From contig DDPL01000082.1 of the NCBI GenBank assembly GCA_002342175.1, positions 1 to 7,689 of the forward strand: a stretch of DNA of 7,689 nucleotides, in the 5' to 3' direction. Below, one piece after another: positions 1 through 6,909 of this stretch. Both the position numbers and the translations under genes were made by a program. Within the stretch, counting starts at the first letter, position 1. The number at the start of each line of letters is the position of its first letter. Below the pieces are notes generated by a model. The model was not told where the DNA came from and did no database searches. It worked only from the letters and a program-made list of their open reading frames with translations. Origin of the DNA: Legionellales bacterium UBA2469 (GTDB lineage: Bacteria > Pseudomonadota > Gammaproteobacteria > Legionellales > Legionellaceae).

Positions 1-35
1 CTGTTTTTTAGGGGTGCACTACAGGGCGTTAAATA

Positions 36-52
36 TATCATGTTTCATGATA
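36..52. repeat. Perfect 7-bp inverted repeat, 3-nt loop
   Basis: The arms are TATCATG (36-42) and CATGATA (46-52), separated by TTT. As DNA it could be an operator half-site pair; as RNA it would be a short, AT-rich hairpin. It lies about 230 nt upstream of the candidate promoter, too far for simple repression, and could belong to whatever lies left of the window. The function is unknown. Confidence 0.4.
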
Positions 53-272
53 ACCATTCATCGTTATAACGGGTGTTTAACCAAATAAAATAGTTTGCGT
101 TTCATGTCAATCCTTCGTCGCAGAACAATAATCAACAATAAAGAAATACGCTTTGATTTATGATATGTTAAAAAGGGTTGTCAAACCAAAATACATCCTC
201 AAACACCTGGTAAGTAAATGATATGAAATTTAAAAAATGGGGTACTCTATAAAAACTCTCATAAATAAAAGA

Positions 273-301
273 TTGTTATTCAATCAATTGTTTTATATGA
301 T
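273..301 (+). promoter_or_regulatory. Candidate sigma70 promoter for the Lcl_C gene
   Basis: A -35 like element TTGTTA (273-278, 4 of 6 matches to TTGACA) is followed after exactly 17 nt by a -10 like element TATGAT (296-301, 5 of 6 matches to TATAAT). Transcription would start near 308, giving a 5' leader of about 24 nt before the ATG at 332. A 5-bp inverted repeat, GATTG/CAATC at 271-285, overlaps the -35 element and could be an operator, though it is short enough to arise by chance in AT-rich DNA. Confidence 0.4.
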
Positions 302-303
302 TT

Positions 304-321
304 TTTTATCACAGGATAAAA
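304..321 (+). repeat. Small inverted repeat in the 5' leader
   Basis: The arms TTTTATC (304-310) and GATAAAA (315-321) flank the loop ACAG and end at the first base of the ribosome binding site (AGGA, 321-324). If transcription began slightly upstream, the hairpin would sit directly against the Shine-Dalgarno sequence and could influence translation. The stem has one G-C pair in seven and is weak. Confidence 0.25.
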
Positions 322-331
322 GGAAGATAAG

Positions 332-1249
332 ATGCCAATACCATACAATGTCGTCAAATTGCGAGTAGCATTGACCATTTATTTGAGTATATCAAGCGTC
401 TATGCACATGCAACGCAACAACTGGCGATGGCAAAAATATCTAATTTTTTTTCGAAAAGTACAACCGTTGATGATGGCTTATACGAGCAAAATAATAAGG
501 CATTGCCGCTTATCGAAAAAATAGAACCTAGCCGAGGAAATAAACTGGGGAACTACATCGTTAAAATTTATGGTGACAATTTACTAGATGTTGAAATGGT
601 TAAATTTGGAGAAATTCCGGTTTTAAAATTAAATATTGACAACAATCATCAAATTTCTGTTGTTGTACCTGCTCAATTTGAAGGAAGTGTGTCAATCGAA
701 GTGCTTAATACCAATGGAAGTACAAGAATTGAAAATGCTTTTACCTATATTGGTACGGATGTCGGACAAATGACTGGCGGAGGTATTGTGGGTTGTCTTA
801 AAGCACAAGGAGGACCCTCAAATCTTGTGGTCTCAAAAAATGATAACGTAGAAAAGATCAGTTGGGCTGGGGTATCAAATATGCTTGGTGCATATAGTCA
901 TTTGAATGGAAAAGGTAATTCAAAGATCATCAACGATTCTTTAGAGCGAAGGTATGGTCGTTATGCTGCTCATGTTTGCAAGGACTATGCAGTCGATGCA
1001 AATGGGGATGAATGTGTACCGAGTACACCTGGATGTTTTAGTGATTGGTATTTGCCTGCAATCGATCAATTGGATTGTATGTATATCAATAAAGATAAAA
1101 TTGGTCATTTTAAGCATGATAATTATTGGAGTTCTACGGAATTTAATGTTGATAAAGCTTGGTATGAAAGTTTTCGCCTAGGACGCCCATATACTCTAAA
1201 TGAATTTGGTTTTATATCCGTACGATGTGTGCGTGATTTTGATCCTTAA
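332..1249 (+). CDS. Secreted IPT/TIG and Lcl_C (DUF1566) protein
   Basis: This 305-residue protein is probably exported or displayed on the cell surface. Residues 1-27 look like a Sec signal peptide: K9 and R11, then a hydrophobic stretch, then an AHA motif with likely cleavage after A27. Residues about 58-140 read as one IPT/TIG immunoglobulin-like domain, recognisable by PLIEKIEPSRGN, the IYGDNL turn, a KFGE strand and the closing FTYI. Residues about 148-303 match the Lcl_C/DUF1566 domain: GGGIVGCL, CFSDWYLPAIDQL, YWSSTEF and VRCVRDF. Its six cysteines (155, 216, 228, 235, 249, 299) suggest three disulfides, fitting an extracytoplasmic site. The start ATG at 332 has AGGA 7 nt upstream. The best known protein with this C-terminal domain is the Legionella collagen-like adhesin Lcl; here the collagen repeats are absent and an IPT domain takes their place. 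A role in adhesion is inferred. A run of eight T at 445-452 lies early in the gene. Confidence 0.85.
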   Translation: MPIPYNVVKLRVALTIYLSISSVYAHATQQLAMAKISNFFSKSTTVDDGLYEQNNKALPLIEKIEPSRGNKLGNYIVKIYGDNLLDVEMVKFGEIPVLKLNIDNNHQISVVVPAQFEGSVSIEVLNTNGSTRIENAFTYIGTDVGQMTGGGIVGCLKAQGGPSNLVVSKNDNVEKISWAGVSNMLGAYSHLNGKGNSKIINDSLERRYGRYAAHVCKDYAVDANGDECVPSTPGCFSDWYLPAIDQLDCMYINKDKIGHFKHDNYWSSTEFNVDKAWYESFRLGRPYTLNEFGFISVRCVRDFDP

Positions 1250-3720
1250 TCAGAATAAATGTGTGCTTGAATATAATTTACATCAGCATCATTAAATAAA
1301 GTCATCATGATGCCAGATGTCATAAACCCAATTGCCAATAGTAAATCCAATGCAAATCCTATTGTAAACAGCGGCAGGATTAAATTGATGGTTAAAATGG
1401 TTCCTGCAAAACAAAAAGCCGTTGTTAAACCATATTGCATTAGATAATATAAGAATGTTTCTTCCTCAACAGAAGTATCAAATTCATCAATCAGATGTCC
1501 CTCTTGATGAATCGATGTTATTTCCATATCTATAATTGTATTTGTCCGTTGAGCAATTTGATTGTAAAGCGGGTTTTTGAAAATTTCAGTGTTTATTCTT
1601 TTGGGTGAAAGATTAAATAAATCTAGTGTTTCATAATTATTTTTGGATAATTTGGATTCTTGTACATGAAGATTAAACTCAGGAGAAACGAGAATTTTTT
1701 GAATTTGTGTAATCGAAATGTTGACTGCTTTCAATGTTTCATCTAATCCTTCAAGCATGGGCTGGAGTATATGTTTCTCATCACGTGACATTTTAGGAAG
1801 CTCATCCTCATAGGAATTGAAATTGTCATTGAGTTCTTTATAAGTTGCCCGAATATTTTCTAAAATAAAATGAATTTTTTCCTGGATGGCGGGTCTTAAC
1901 AACGCGATCCGATTGTATTCAATTGCATTTGCAATGGCGTCCAATCTCGTTGTTTGTTGGAACATGTTGTATTGCCATTTTAAAATTTCATCAAGATTGT
2001 GGTGTGTATCATTTTTTTTTCTTAGAAAGTTGGATAGTGAAAAGCGATAATTTAATTTTTGTGTTTGAGGAATAGTAGACTCTTCTAAAGCGTCATCAGT
2101 ATCGGAAAATTCTGGGTATGTATTTTTAAATGCATTTTTGAGAATTTCATCAATTTGAATTTGTTTAGATAAACAGTCCCTTTTGTTTGATTTGGAATTT
2201 GAGGCTATATTTTTAAGTTCTTGGGTTTGTGGTTCGATATCAATAAGGACAGAATGACTTTGTAAGATTAAAAATAATAGCGGTAAAAAATATGAGGCCG
2301 TATCTTTATAAATATGAGATTTTTCCCATTCGAGAGGTTTTAAACCCAAATTTAAATTTGCAATCGCATTTTTTTCTAAAGGAACTAAAAAACTTTCATT
2401 GAGTTGCTTGAGTTGGCACCCTAGGGTATTGTAATTTTCCTTAGGATTATCAATCAGATCATTTAAAAATGATTTACGACTTGAAGGGGTTAGGTGACAA
2501 AAAATAATTAAAATATCAACTATGGTTTCCTGGGGTTGGTTCAAAACCAAGTCGAGATATTCGTCGGGCCTATAATCATTAAAGCAGGTATACAAATCGG
2601 GACATTGTTTAAATAAATGACATAAAATCAGAATTTGTGATATTAGCAAATCAGTACTATCTTCATTTTTAGTGATCAATTCAAATAATTTTTTAGAGAT
2701 TAATTTGAGAGCGTGATGCATGTGCTTTGTGATTTCACGAATATTGATTTCGTGAAGTAGTTCATAATTAAATGCTGAGCCAAGACTGTAAATAAGTGTG
2801 TCTATATTTTTTAAAGCGATAAATAAAAGTTTTTGTTCATTATCAATTTTTTTTATATTATTTAAATGCTGTGATTCAGCGAGCAGTGTATTCAAAAATA
2901 ATTGGGCTTTTTCACAAATTCGTTTACATTCAATATTATTCAATGGAATTCCTGTTGCTGGATCAACAGGGTATTGTAAATTCCATAATAGATTTGCTAA
3001 AGCTGTTAATATAAATCGTGGCCCACGAAATTGATTTAGATAATTATCTAATGTAAAAACGCCAATAAAATGTAACCAACCACTTTTGGTTTGTTCTTTA
3101 TAGATGTTATAATATTGGTTGATAGGAAGGCCTGCTTTTAAAAATTGTGAAATGTGGAGCCTTGTGGTTTCTAATTCAGAATGGGTTTGGAGATGCTGCT
3201 CAATATTTTTACTCATTAAGAAAAAGGGTAATACCGAGTAGTAACAGATATTGGGTTCAATGGGGTCCTGGGAGATTTGAATGCCAAAATAATCAACAAA
3301 ATCACTGCAATAATTTTGAATCATATTTTGGAAAATTTTTATCATTCGTTCTTCGTGGGAGTATTCATGATGCTCTTTGTCGTTATTGATATAAAAAGTT
3401 GCGAGATTCTTCTCACATTCTTGATCAAATTGTTTGCGCATCGCTTTTGCTTCTTTAGCACCCATAGACATGACGGAATATGCCATTTGAATTCCTGCAA
3501 TGCCAGCATTAATGGCAACCGATTGAATACCATCTGTGTTTTTTAGACCGTTTAATATATTTTCAGATTGTTGAACCATCTCTATTTTACGTAAAGCATG
3601 ATTTCGAATTAAATCGCCAAGACGTGAGAGATTTAAGCTTTCACTATTTCTTAGTTCTTGTTGGGCAAGAAGAACACCTGCTCGAAAAGAAACTTCTGAA
3701 AGCTTTGAAATTGACATCAT
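1246..3720 (-). CDS. Unknown 824-residue helical protein, C-terminal membrane anchor
   Basis: I do not recognise this protein. It is long (about 95 kDa), rich in Leu, Ile, Asn, Lys and Glu, and appears mostly alpha-helical, with heptad-like amphipathic stretches such as residues 575-640. It has no signal peptide. Residues 64-86 are weakly hydrophobic and Gly/Ala/Met-rich. Residues about 763-787 and 787-809 form two adjacent hydrophobic segments, a likely membrane hairpin, preceded by acidic residues (EEE at 752-754) and followed by a 15-residue polar tail. No catalytic motif, nucleotide-binding loop or known domain is evident. Two ATG codons are adjacent: the second (3715-3717) has better spacing, 7 nt, from AAGGA (3725-3729) than the first, 4 nt. 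It follows the E2 gene after 35 nt on the same strand, so cotranscription is likely. Its stop overlaps that of the convergent gene. A large host-directed effector is conceivable in a Legionella-like organism, but there is no glutamate-rich C-terminal signal to support it. An A9 run (2012-2020) falls at residue 567. Confidence 0.8.
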   Translation of the reverse strand: MMSISKLSEVSFRAGVLLAQQELRNSESLNLSRLGDLIRNHALRKIEMVQQSENILNGLKNTDGIQSVAINAGIAGIQMAYSVMSMGAKEAKAMRKQFDQECEKNLATFYINNDKEHHEYSHEERMIKIFQNMIQNYCSDFVDYFGIQISQDPIEPNICYYSVLPFFLMSKNIEQHLQTHSELETTRLHISQFLKAGLPINQYYNIYKEQTKSGWLHFIGVFTLDNYLNQFRGPRFILTALANLLWNLQYPVDPATGIPLNNIECKRICEKAQLFLNTLLAESQHLNNIKKIDNEQKLLFIALKNIDTLIYSLGSAFNYELLHEINIREITKHMHHALKLISKKLFELITKNEDSTDLLISQILILCHLFKQCPDLYTCFNDYRPDEYLDLVLNQPQETIVDILIIFCHLTPSSRKSFLNDLIDNPKENYNTLGCQLKQLNESFLVPLEKNAIANLNLGLKPLEWEKSHIYKDTASYFLPLLFLILQSHSVLIDIEPQTQELKNIASNSKSNKRDCLSKQIQIDEILKNAFKNTYPEFSDTDDALEESTIPQTQKLNYRFSLSNFLRKKNDTHHNLDEILKWQYNMFQQTTRLDAIANAIEYNRIALLRPAIQEKIHFILENIRATYKELNDNFNSYEDELPKMSRDEKHILQPMLEGLDETLKAVNISITQIQKILVSPEFNLHVQESKLSKNNYETLDLFNLSPKRINTEIFKNPLYNQIAQRTNTIIDMEITSIHQEGHLIDEFDTSVEEETFLYYLMQYGLTTAFCFAGTILTINLILPLFTIGFALDLLLAIGFMTSGIMMTLFNDADVNYIQAHIYSD

Positions 3721-3734
3721 GATATCCTTATCAT
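3719..3734 (-). promoter_or_regulatory. Hairpin placing the ribosome binding site in its loop
   Basis: On the minus strand, ATGATA and TATCAT form perfect 6-bp arms around the loop AGGA, which is the core of the Shine-Dalgarno sequence for the 824-residue protein. The right arm runs into the first ATG. The stem contains only one G-C pair, so it is weak at physiological temperature. Any thermosensor-like or accessibility role is speculative. Confidence 0.25.
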
Positions 3735-3755
3735 CAGGTAAATTGTTATATCGCT

Positions 3756-4838
3756 TTATTGTTGTAAAAATTGCATCACTGCACCTAAAAATCGAGTGGC
3801 TTCTCCACCCGTTACTGAACGGTGATCAAAGCTCAGAGATAAAGGTAATGTTGTTGAAAGATTATTTTTGCTTAGACGCCCAACGGCAAGAATCGCAACC
3901 ATCGGCGGTACGATAATAGGGCTTGCAAATTTACCTGCAAACTTTCCAAAATTCGATAGAGTTATTGTTGCGCCATGGAAAGATTGAGGTGGTAAGGAAC
4001 GTTCCGCGACACCGGTCTTGAGTGTGTTAATTATGGTTCTTAATTGCTCGTTTGTTTGCGTATCGGCTTGAGAAAGGACAGGAACAAACAAACCATCAGA
4101 ACTATCAATTGCCAATCCAAGATTGACATGATCAAATAGTTGTCTTTCTTGTCCATTGAACCACGCATTTAATGCGGGTTCTTTTTTAGCAGCATGACAG
4201 ATGGCTTGAATGAGTCGCACAGAAATATCAAAAGGGGATTGCCAATGGGAGATATCAACTTCGTCAAAAATGGTAACAGGAACAACTTGCTGATGTGATT
4301 CGGTCATGGCAATGGCCATTTGCCGACGAACACCTTTTAGAGGTTCAATTTTTCCCATATCCGAATTAAATGAAGAAGTGGTGTGTTGACTTGCGTAGTG
4401 ATCAACATCTGCCTTGGTAATTAATCCATATTCTCCCGTACCATGAATATCTTCAATAGGGAGGTTCAGTTTCTGAATATAACGTCGAATCGCAAGTGTG
4501 GCTTTAGGATAATTCGATGTGTTGGCTGGTGAATTCATATGGCCTAGTGAGATGTTAATTTTCTCTTCTAATTGTCCTACCACGGTTTGTGACGATGATT
4601 GTGTAATGGCCTCAAATTCAATTAAAGGCATCCCAGTACGGATGATGGTGCCTACATCACCGTAGCATTTTTTAATAGTTCCTGCTTGAGGAGCTGGAAC
4701 ATCAACGACTGCTTTGGCTGTTTCCATAGCAACCAGCGGTTGGTCAGCTTGAACCACGTCGCCTTCTTTGACATACCATTCATGAATTTCCGCTTCTGGT
4801 AAGCCTTCACCTAAATCAGGAAGATTAAAAATTGTCAT
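3756..4838 (-). CDS. pdhC: Pyruvate dehydrogenase E2, dihydrolipoamide acetyltransferase
   Basis: This is the core subunit of a cytoplasmic 2-oxoacid dehydrogenase complex. It moves the acetyl group from E1-bound ThDP, via a lipoyl arm, to CoA. At 360 residues it is a short E2 with one lipoyl domain. Residues 1-77 are the lipoyl domain, with Lys42 in METAKAVVDVP as the lipoylation site. Residues about 110-148 are the peripheral subunit-binding domain (ATLAIRRYIQ, then GTGEYGLITKADV). Residues about 165-360 are the acyltransferase domain, ending in SFDHRSVTGGEATRFL with catalytic His339. The usual motif is DHRxxDG; here the Asp position is Thr343. The start ATG overlaps the E1 beta stop in an ATGA junction and has GGAG 5 nt upstream, so translation is probably coupled. 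A branched-chain 2-oxoacid E2 is the main alternative; the E1 subunits favour pyruvate. No E3 gene follows. Confidence 0.9.
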   Translation of the reverse strand: MTIFNLPDLGEGLPEAEIHEWYVKEGDVVQADQPLVAMETAKAVVDVPAPQAGTIKKCYGDVGTIIRTGMPLIEFEAITQSSSQTVVGQLEEKINISLGHMNSPANTSNYPKATLAIRRYIQKLNLPIEDIHGTGEYGLITKADVDHYASQHTTSSFNSDMGKIEPLKGVRRQMAIAMTESHQQVVPVTIFDEVDISHWQSPFDISVRLIQAICHAAKKEPALNAWFNGQERQLFDHVNLGLAIDSSDGLFVPVLSQADTQTNEQLRTIINTLKTGVAERSLPPQSFHGATITLSNFGKFAGKFASPIIVPPMVAILAVGRLSKNNLSTTLPLSLSFDHRSVTGGEATRFLGAVMQFLQQ

Positions 4839-5815
4839 TTGTACTCCATTAAATAATTGACCGCAGTTTTTATTCTATCAACACTGGGTATATAGTGTTT
4901 TTCGAGTTGAAAATAGGGCATGGTGATATCATAACCTGTAACCCGTTCAACAGGTGCTTTCAGTTCTTTAAAGCAGTTTTCCATAATTAAAGCCGATATC
5001 TCGCCACCAAAGCCAGATGTTTTGGCGGCTTCATGAACAATTAAGCAGCGTTTAGTTTTATAAACAGCGTCTAAAATGGTATCAAGATCGAGGGGTTTAA
5101 GTGTTGCAACATCTATCACTTCGCATGAGATACCCTCTTGCTCAAGTTCTTCTGCTGCAATCATGGTTTCAGTGATGCTTGCACCCCAACTGATTAATGT
5201 ACAATCTGAGCCATTTTTAAGTGTAAAACATTTTCCAATGGGTAACGCCTCACCATTGTTGGGAACTTCTTCTCGATAAAGTCGATAGATACGTTTGGGT
5301 TCCAGAAAAATAATGGGATCGGGATTGCGAATGGCAGCCAAAAGCAACCCATATGCTCTTTGAGGTGAGGATGGAATTACCACTTGAAGTCCAGGAATAT
5401 GTGTAAAAATAGCCTCCGTGCTCTCTGAATGGTGTTCAGGCGCTCGTATTCCGCCACCAAAAGGTGCACGATAAACAATTGGACAAGTCAATCGTCCGCG
5501 CGTACGATTTCGCATTCGAGCTGCATGGGTGAGGATTTGGTTAAATCCTGGATAAATAAATCCCATGAACTGAAATTCAGCAACGGGTTTTAAACCTTGG
5601 GTAGACATTCCTACCGCAATACCTGCAATCATTGCTTCGGCTAGCGGCGTGTCAAAAACACGATGTTCACCAAAACGCGCCTGAAGTCCATCTGTTGCAC
5701 GAAAGACACCACCATTTGCGCCAACATCTTCGCCAAACACAACGACGTTTTCATCATGTTCTAATTCATAGCTAAGAGCTTGAGTCACACTTTCAATTAA
5801 ATTAAGCATGGGCAT
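4835..5815 (-). CDS. pdhB: Pyruvate dehydrogenase E1 component, beta subunit
   Basis: This is the beta subunit of the alpha2beta2 thiamin-diphosphate-dependent E1, which decarboxylates pyruvate and reductively acetylates the E2 lipoyl group. The 326-residue length is normal for the family. Landmarks are VVVFGEDVGANGG (25-37), FDTPLAEAMIAG (54-65) with Glu60 in the position of the conserved ThDP-activating glutamate, FMGFIYPGFNQI (83-94), APFGGG and PEHHSES (117-132), and LQVVIPSSP (143-151). The C-terminal half holds the transketolase C-terminal fold that contacts E2, including VIDVATLKPLD. The start ATG at 5815 is chosen over the ATG two codons later because GGGAG lies 6 nt upstream of it. 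It overlaps the end of the E1 alpha gene by 14 nt, so its ribosome binding site lies inside that coding sequence, which points to translational coupling and balanced subunit production. Confidence 0.92.
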   Translation of the reverse strand: MPMLNLIESVTQALSYELEHDENVVVFGEDVGANGGVFRATDGLQARFGEHRVFDTPLAEAMIAGIAVGMSTQGLKPVAEFQFMGFIYPGFNQILTHAARMRNRTRGRLTCPIVYRAPFGGGIRAPEHHSESTEAIFTHIPGLQVVIPSSPQRAYGLLLAAIRNPDPIIFLEPKRIYRLYREEVPNNGEALPIGKCFTLKNGSDCTLISWGASITETMIAAEELEQEGISCEVIDVATLKPLDLDTILDAVYKTKRCLIVHEAAKTSGFGGEISALIMENCFKELKAPVERVTGYDITMPYFQLEKHYIPSVDRIKTAVNYLMEYK

Positions 5816-6881
5816 GTTCTTCTCCCTCTAAAGCAGTTGCCCGTTGTTCAATGAGATATGTTGGCAATGTTGCGTAATGGTAATCGAAAATACTTTCAAG
5901 TGGTTGAGCAGGCATTTGTAAATATTTTTGTACGATGTCCTCAACCGTTTGTTTGTTTTTTTCACGGATTAGGTCTTTATTTTGGTCGTTTAAAATATGT
6001 TGCGCTTCAAGATATTTTTCAAGGCGTGATATGGGTTCTAATTTTAGAGCATGCATCACTTCATCTTGGGGTTGGTATCTTGTTGCATCATCTGCAGTTG
6101 TATGATCGGAGAGTCGATAAGTGATGGCCTCTATGAGCATGGGTTTGCCATTTGGGCCCCGAGCTTTATCAATGGCTTCGCTAACCACATGATGCAAGGC
6201 AAATACGTCGTTGCCATCGACTTGTATACCTTCAATACCAGCAGCAATTGCTTTTTGTGCAAATGTCTGACAGGCAGTTTGATTTTTAGCATGAATTGAA
6301 ATGGCCCAATGGTTATTGAGAACAACGCAAACCATCGGTAAATTCCAAAGCCCTGCTAAATTTAAAGCCTCGTAGAACTCGCCTTCTGATGTTCCACCTT
6401 CCCCAATAGTGACAAATGCTATATTGGTGGATTTTTTGTATTTCAATGAAAATGCGACTCCAGCAGCATGATTACATTGTGTAGCAATTGGGACTGTTAA
6501 TGGAAAATCGTGAGATGCGTTAGATAATAAAGACGCGCTTTCATTTCCCCCCCAATACGTTAAAATGTCCACCAAAGAAACACCACGTTGCACCATGCAG
6601 GCGTAATCGCGATAGTAAGGAACAAAGATATCTTTTTTGCCAAGTAAATGACCAATCACAGTACCAATCGCTTCTTGTCCATGGATAGGAGCATAAGTTC
6701 CCATTTTTCCAGTTCGTTGTAATGAAATGGCTTTTTTGTCAAATTGCCGCATTAAATCCATATGAGAATAATAATGAATAAGTGTCTCATTTGAGATAGA
6801 AAAAGGAAGTTGTGGACTTAATTCGCTATGCTCATCAAGATATTGAAAATAAGGAATTTTAAATTCAGCCACGATTTTCAA
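5802..6881 (-). CDS. pdhA: Pyruvate dehydrogenase E1 component, alpha subunit
   Basis: This ThDP-binding alpha subunit pairs with the adjacent E1 beta to decarboxylate pyruvate. Landmarks are MGTYAPIHGQEA (60-71), VPYYRDYACMVQRG (87-100), the ThDP/Mg motif beginning at Gly160 with Asn189-Asn190 closing it before WAIS, VDGND (221-225), and the loop YRLSDHTTADDATRY (255-269). The 359-residue length fits the heterotetrameric family. The ThDP motif reads GEG rather than the usual GDG: residue 161 is Glu (codon GAA, 6399-6401). The start is uncertain. TTG at 6881 has GGAG (6890-6893) 8 nt upstream, whereas GTG at 6872 would be 17 nt from it; there is no in-frame ATG between the upstream stop at 6951-6953 and the conserved region. 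I prefer TTG. Enteric bacteria usually use the unrelated-architecture homodimeric AceE instead. The sequence favours pyruvate over branched-chain substrates, but substrate choice is inferred. Confidence 0.9.
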   Translation of the reverse strand: MKIVAEFKIPYFQYLDEHSELSPQLPFSISNETLIHYYSHMDLMRQFDKKAISLQRTGKMGTYAPIHGQEAIGTVIGHLLGKKDIFVPYYRDYACMVQRGVSLVDILTYWGGNESASLLSNASHDFPLTVPIATQCNHAAGVAFSLKYKKSTNIAFVTIGEGGTSEGEFYEALNLAGLWNLPMVCVVLNNHWAISIHAKNQTACQTFAQKAIAAGIEGIQVDGNDVFALHHVVSEAIDKARGPNGKPMLIEAITYRLSDHTTADDATRYQPQDEVMHALKLEPISRLEKYLEAQHILNDQNKDLIREKNKQTVEDIVQKYLQMPAQPLESIFDYHYATLPTYLIEQRATALEGEEHAHA

Positions 6882-6889
6882 TTGCAGAA

Positions 6890-6893
6890 CTCC
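6890..6893 (-). promoter_or_regulatory. pdhA: Shine-Dalgarno GGAG deciding a TTG start
   Basis: GGAG on the minus strand ends 8 nt before the TTG at 6881-6879. It is the only purine-rich element near the possible E1 alpha starts, and it favours this TTG over the GTG three codons downstream. Confidence 0.5.
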
Positions 6894-6909
6894 AACACGG
6901 ATAGATATT

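Larger units (their letters stand above)
1..331. other. Gene-free AT-rich leader region
   Basis: I find no supportable gene in this stretch. Two plus-strand frames are open from the left edge, ending at stops at 67-69 and 86-88, but they are only 22 and 28 codons long, so neither can be called the tail of an upstream gene. The region holds a perfect 7-bp inverted repeat at 36-52, a candidate promoter at 273-301, and a 7-bp inverted repeat at 304-321 just before the ribosome binding site of the gene starting at 332. It is strongly AT-rich, as expected for a promoter-bearing intergenic region. No tRNA-like or terminator-like structure with a clear GC stem and T tract was seen. Confidence 0.6.

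Noticed and set aside
1..42. Possible insertion-sequence end (GGGGTGCACTACAGGG-like sequence)
   Set aside because: It loosely resembles a transposon terminus, but there is no partner inverted repeat, target duplication or transposase in the window.
1..88. Two plus-strand frames open from the left edge (stops at 67-69 and 86-88)
   Set aside because: Only 22 and 28 codons with no recognisable sequence; too short to call as the tail of an upstream gene.
223..252. Nine-codon leader peptide beginning ATG AAA TTT and ending TAA
   Set aside because: It lies upstream of the candidate promoter, has no ribosome binding site, and its size is expected by chance.
954..1181. 75-codon plus-strand frame inside the Lcl_C gene
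   Set aside because: It is an out-of-frame shadow of a gene with clear domain content and has no supporting motif.
1303..1312. 10-bp palindrome CATCATGATG near the convergent gene ends
   Set aside because: It lies inside coding sequence, has no loop or T tract, and palindromes of this length are expected occasionally by chance.
2798..3546. Several 63-89 codon frames on both strands within the 824-residue gene
   Set aside because: Overlapping frames without ribosome binding sites or recognisable sequence; the long minus-strand frame accounts for the region.
3756..6881. Branched-chain 2-oxoacid or acetoin dehydrogenase instead of pyruvate dehydrogenase
   Set aside because: The E1 alpha and beta sequences resemble pyruvate-type subunits more closely and no branched-chain or acetoin genes are adjacent; it remains possible without a phylogeny.
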